A DNA stretch of 64,000 nt, from positions 1,056,001 to 1,120,000 of the forward strand of contig OU612075.1 in the NCBI GenBank assembly GCA_914767715.1, given 5' to 3'. Position 1 is the stretch's first letter. Every line of letters begins with the position of its first letter. The DNA is from Membranipora membranacea. Lineage: Eukaryota; Bryozoa; Gymnolaemata; Cheilostomatida; Membraniporidae. Below, piece after piece: positions 59,837 through 64,000 of the stretch. Below the pieces are notes generated by a model. The model was not told the DNA's origin and did not search any database. It was given only the letters and a program-made list of their open reading frames with translations. The position numbers and the translations under genes were made by a program.

Positions 59837-62800
59837 ATGTTGAGAAATTTGCTACAACTTGAGAAGAGAATGCAGTTTTTGGGTATACAGTTTGCACCTC
59901 TGTGTGTACCCTTAGAGAGACGTCTGCAGATACTGGCTGTCGCACACTACATCACAGCCTTTCTGTGTATGGGCACCGTGTGTAGTATACTCTGTGTTAT
60001 CACACTATTTACCAGGTAAGTCTCTGTTTTTCTTAATTTCGTAATCATTCATCCTTTCAAATGTTTTCTGAAAGAAGAGTAGTCAGATTTCAATTATTTT
60101 CTCTTTACTGCAAGTGCTAGCATCCATAGTACCCGGCCTGTGCCCTGTAAGTATTAGCGCTGAAATTCTGGCTGCTTTTCATATATTCTAGACTAGCGGA
60201 TCTTTTTCAGTTTGTCAGATGTACAAGATCAAGTAATGTACAAACGCAAAGTTGACCTCAGGTTATTTTAGCCTCATTCCAAAGGGGGCTGACTTCTATG
60301 AATGGCAGACCAGAAAATAATTAAGCGTGGCTGTCTGAGGGGTTGATTTTGACCAAAAGGTTACAAGTTTCAATGATATTATGGATTATGCAGTTACTTT
60401 GACTCAGAGACCCATAAGGTCTTAAGTAGATCAAGTTTGATCCATTATGCCGGCAGTCCGATCATTCCCATTCTACTGGTGAGCTGTCGGCCTTTTGCCG
60501 GCAACTCAAAACCTAAATGCAGGCAAATTGGATCATGTTTGATCTAGGTCTTATGTACGATGTACGAGTATTTCATTCCAGAAGTTCAATGTTTAATTCT
60601 GGGCCAGTAAAATGGTGTCACTGTGCCCAGTTTAGGTTCTTAGAGCGATATAAGCAGCATGGCTCAGGATAACCTACCGCCCGCCGACAACAACCGCAAT
60701 CCATGTTCACTGGTACAGGCTAGGGGCGCCATACTACTGACATTTGCTGGATGAATAAATGTATATATTCATATATTTATGGTATATACATATTTAAATG
60801 TATATAGGTATTGCTAACTATCACTGTTTACCATTAGCGTTGTGTAGGTTTTTCATGTACTTACTAATACTGTTGTGGAGGTATGACAAAGGAGTATAAA
60901 CTTTTATGCTCACAAACCGATGCACATTAAAATAATAGTTCTCTGTGAGTAGCTTTTCCTGATTAAAGTGAGTGCAAAAGTGAGAATGCATAATATTTTG
61001 ACTTTGCATGGACAAAACTGGGAGGATGGGGTTTTGGGTGGTGCAGTGTATTGCACAGTCACACCCTCCACTGCACCAAAACACACTGTCACCATTAGGC
61101 TAACGAATTTAACTCTGTGTATACTCTTTGTATTGAACATGTTCTTCTAACGATGGGTTCATCAACAAAAAAGCTCATCGATAAATATGATATGATCACT
61201 GATATACATTGATATCAATATATATGAATTCATATCAATGGATATGATAAAAGAATGAAAATAACCATTAATGATGATTTGATATTGATATTGATGTTTA
61301 TTAACAGATACTGGCCTGTCGTGTTGATATATGCTCTGTGGATGATTTACGATCGTAAGACACCAGCTCAGGGCGGGAGGCGAGTTCACTTCATCAGAAA
61401 CTGGTCAATATGGAGATACATGGCAAATTACTTCCCTTTGTCTCTCGTCAAAACTAGCGAGCTGGACCCGAAAAATAATTACCTCTTCGCTTGTCATCCA
61501 CACGGGATATTTAGCTGCAGCCACTTTTGTAACTTTGCCACAGAAGGTAGCGGATTTAGTGAGACCTTTCCTAACATTACTCCTCATCTGATGGTTCTGC
61601 CTGCCGGATTCAGATTTCCAATATTTAGAGACTACTTCTTAACAGCAGGTGAATTCAATTTTAAAAAAACTTTTGTCAATCCAGTTTACAATTTCAGTGC
61701 TAATACTTGACGCTAATCATCTTTGGATCATCTGAATTCATAAATTAGATCAGCAACCGGGCAAAGTTGATCACTCTTCATGGTTCGGATAGGTATAAAG
61801 TTATATCGTTATGTATAATTGTTAATGATAAGGACTGACTGGGCGTGCTATTACGTACTTGTTATGTAAGTGTGTCTCAAGTCTTGTCTTGTTTATTTTG
61901 TTATCAATGTTGTCATGTATTCCAAACCATAAATTAAACTTCTCATCAACTTATAAAAACAGTGTATACATTCCGCCTGTTCATCTGTGGAGGGGAGTAT
62001 CGATATAATTTCAGGTTGAATATTTATATTATTGTAACGATAATGGCTGTCCTTCTATTCAGACGATGACTGCACGGAGGTGCGTGCTAGGAAGAGGTTG
62101 TATAGTGACGAATAGGTTTCCAAGTCATAAGTGCCACTCTTCAACCACTGACAGCCTTAAATCAGCGTGAAGCATATCGCCGGAGCTGCAGTGGTTGATG
62201 ACAGCCTCCTCCTGTATAGAGCTATACCATACAGGAGGGTTCTTTTTTCTGCATGTTCAATGTTGTTGTACATACAGAAGACCTCCATTATTTTGAGTCC
62301 TGCTCTGAAGTGACTATGTGATCAGTCAAAGTAGAAACGACTTTTGGTCCCGGTATGGTAGACGAGCTTACCACTGAGCCAAACTGATTATACATTGTAC
62401 ATCACTGTGTATTTCTGGCCGCTTTCCCCGTTCCTGCAATGCTGGCTTGCTCCCTTAAATTCAGCTTCTAAATAATATACAGATTAGCAACTTGACTACC
62501 ATGGGTAGTGGTTACAGTGATGTTTCTATTGATGAGCACGTTGTGTAGTGGGTATGTTTTACCCTCGTTATAGGTGTCTGCTCATGTAAAAAGGACAGTC
62601 TTCACTACCTGCTGACTAAGAAAGAAGGCACTGGACACGCTGCCTGTGTAATAGTGGGTGGAGCTGTGGAAGCCCTGGAGGCCGCCCCTGGCAGACACTC
62701 GCTGGTGCTAGCTAATAAAAAAGGCTTCATAAAATCAGCCATTCAGACCGGGTGAGAAGGTAGAATTTAATTTCCACAGATCACCTTGACACAAAATTAG

Positions 62801-63707
62801 GGAAATTATTGCTTTGTGGGTAATTTAAATATTGCAATGTTTTTGGCATTGTAGCAGGACTGTAGTTCATGCTCATGTACATAAATTCAGCCTTCAACTC
62901 ACTTTTATATATAGTGTACATGGTGTTAAGCAAACTTACACTGTTAATCATCTGCCCATTAATCACGACCTCACAAGGACGTCAATGCTCTTACTACAGC
63001 AAAATGTTACTACAATGCTCTCAGTATGTAGGGTGGCTAGAGAGTGCAGAACATGTGATTAAAATATAGGGCAGCAAGGGTAGTCATTAGGCTACTCTTG
63101 ACCAAATTGGTGAAATGGGTACCTTAATTATGTATAAAAATTCTCTCACATAGGACTAGGAGTTATAATTATCAGTTTGATATCCACCTTTGTATACCTG
63201 TTACCCTCTCCCAGTTTCAATTAATTCTTTATAAGAGCTAAAATAAATAGCTTTTCAGCTTTCTCCCTCCCGGCAATCAGAGCAACCACCAGTACAGTAC
63301 GATGTTCATGCAGAGTAAAGGTATAGGGTTCTCATGCTGAGGAAAAGTTTTTCAATTTGGCATACCAATCAATCCTCCAAACACAATACGTCATCATTTT
63401 TTCCCAACTTTTGCCATAAATTGTTTGGCACGTTACGCAAAACATACGATGGTCTGCCATATAAAAAGTATATATATATATATTTTTATTTATCACGCAC
63501 AGCGCTCTTATTTCAGAGCTTTCCTGGTTCCAGTTTACAGTTTTGGAGAAAATGACCTTTATTCTCAGCTGACTAGTGACAGAGCTAGAAGCTATCAGGA
63601 CTGGATAACTAGTAAAATCGGCCATTCACCTCCAATGTGTTATGGTAGAGGGTTATTTCAATACTCATTTGGAATCTTGCCATACAGAAAACCGGTCACC
63701 ACTGTGG
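59837..63707 (+). CDS. MOGAT: MOGAT/DGAT2-family acyltransferase B, 3' end outside window
   Basis: Exons 59837-60015, 61308-61648, 62574-62751 and 63517-63707 give about 296 aa; the last coding exon, expected to start with VGEP, is not before position 64000. The protein has the same layout as gene A: two hydrophobic N-terminal segments, YDRKTPAQGGRR, FPLSLVKTSELDP, active-site HPHG, GGAVEALEAAPGRHSLVL, KKGFIKSAIQTG, VPVYSFGENDLY and GRGLFQYSFGILPYRKP. Exon 2 is 341 nt in both genes and all intron phases agree, showing tandem duplication. Two starts are possible: 59837, or the in-frame ATG at 59870 (MQFLGIQFAPL), which aligns with the gene A start ([11 protein letters not shown]) and may be the true one. 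Donor 2 is GTGAAT, weaker than its counterpart. Substrate (mono- or diacylglycerol) is undecided. Confidence 0.9.
60428..60545. mobile_element. GTTTGATCC-family hairpin element, copy 3
   Basis: The left end, AGATCAAGTTTGATCCATTATGCC, and the right end, which reads GGCAAATTGGATCATG then TTTGATCT, are imperfect inverted repeats. Inside, GCCGGCA and TGCCGGC also pair, and AATGCAGGCAAA matches copy 1. It lies in intron 1 of acyltransferase B. Confidence 0.55.
62340..62385 (-). mobile_element. Possible tRNA-derived SINE remnant
   Basis: Minus strand 62381-62361 reads TGGCTCAGTGGTAAGCTCGTC, very like a tRNA D-arm / A box. The expected B box is absent or degraded. It lies in intron 2 of acyltransferase B. 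It is weak evidence taken alone. Confidence 0.3.
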
Positions 63708-64000
63708 GTAAGATATATGGCTGTATATTTATGGTATGCCAGACATTAACAAAAATGAGGAGTGTTGAGAAGTTCCTCAATCAATGCTTCATGGCATAGG
63801 AAACTCAAGTAACTGGCTAAAGGGTTCAATTGAATAAATTTTTCTGCAGATTATCAAAATAATTTGTATTTCGTAACCTAAAATAGTTTATGCTTTGGGA
63901 CTAAAAGTCCTGTTTGTACAATTCACCCACCTGCGCTGAGATATCAAGGTTGCTTTTGAAAAATTACTCACCCTCTGCATAGTAATCCTAGCTCTCATAT
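63708..64000. other. Start of intron 4 of acyltransferase B
   Basis: The last 293 bases follow the exon-4 donor GTAAGA. The open frame continues for some codons but into non-family sequence. No acceptor followed by VGEP-like coding sequence is seen before the window ends. Confidence 0.6.

Overview
This window is nuclear DNA of an animal. Every gene is split by GT..AG introns with polypyrimidine-rich acceptors, and intergenic gaps are 1-5 kb. A non-clustered protocadherin and an M6/proteolipid-family protein point to a bilaterian. The many-intron protocadherin, the secreted EF-hand and Cys-rich proteins and the compact, AT-rich layout suggest an invertebrate, perhaps a lophotrochozoan such as a mollusc. 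That last placement is an inference and was not tested. All exon models were assembled by hand from splice signals, reading phase and remembered family similarity; none has transcript support.

Layout, left to right. (1) Two minus-strand housekeeping genes: DYNLT2B/TCTEX1D2 (1227-3152, 5 exons, 138 aa) and thymidylate kinase DTYMK (4420-7675, 5 exons, 235 aa). (2) A plus-strand M6/GPM6/PLP-family tetraspan gene (9014-11539, 6 exons, 284 aa), head-to-head with DTYMK. (3) A repeat-rich spacer (11.5-15.2 kb). (4) A plus-strand gene for a secreted protein with about 24 EF-hands (15247-25980, 17 exons, 774 aa). It is built from three copies of an eight-EF-hand module, and exon lengths 162-183-168-47 nt recur exactly three times. 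(5) A small secreted protein with paired CX3C motifs (27045-29074, 5 exons, 177 aa). (6) A minus-strand seven-EC protocadherin (30426-48979, 19 exons, 1115 aa). (7) Two tandem plus-strand acyltransferases of the MOGAT/DGAT2 family (54071-58632 complete; 59837-63707, last exon outside the window).

The spaces and introns hold several short repeat families that can be recognised from terminal inverted repeats and target-site duplications: a 236-274 bp family with 5-bp duplications (3 copies), a 972-bp TTAA-flanked element with ~250-bp inverted arms, a very short foldback family with 9-bp duplications (2 copies), a GTTTGATCC hairpin family (3 copies), tRNA-derived SINE-like pieces, and several tandem arrays. 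The genes do not form one pathway. The two neighbouring secreted-protein genes (EF-hand and CX3C) share orientation and an MKV-type signal peptide and may belong to one secretory programme. The EF-hand gene is the most unusual object in the window.
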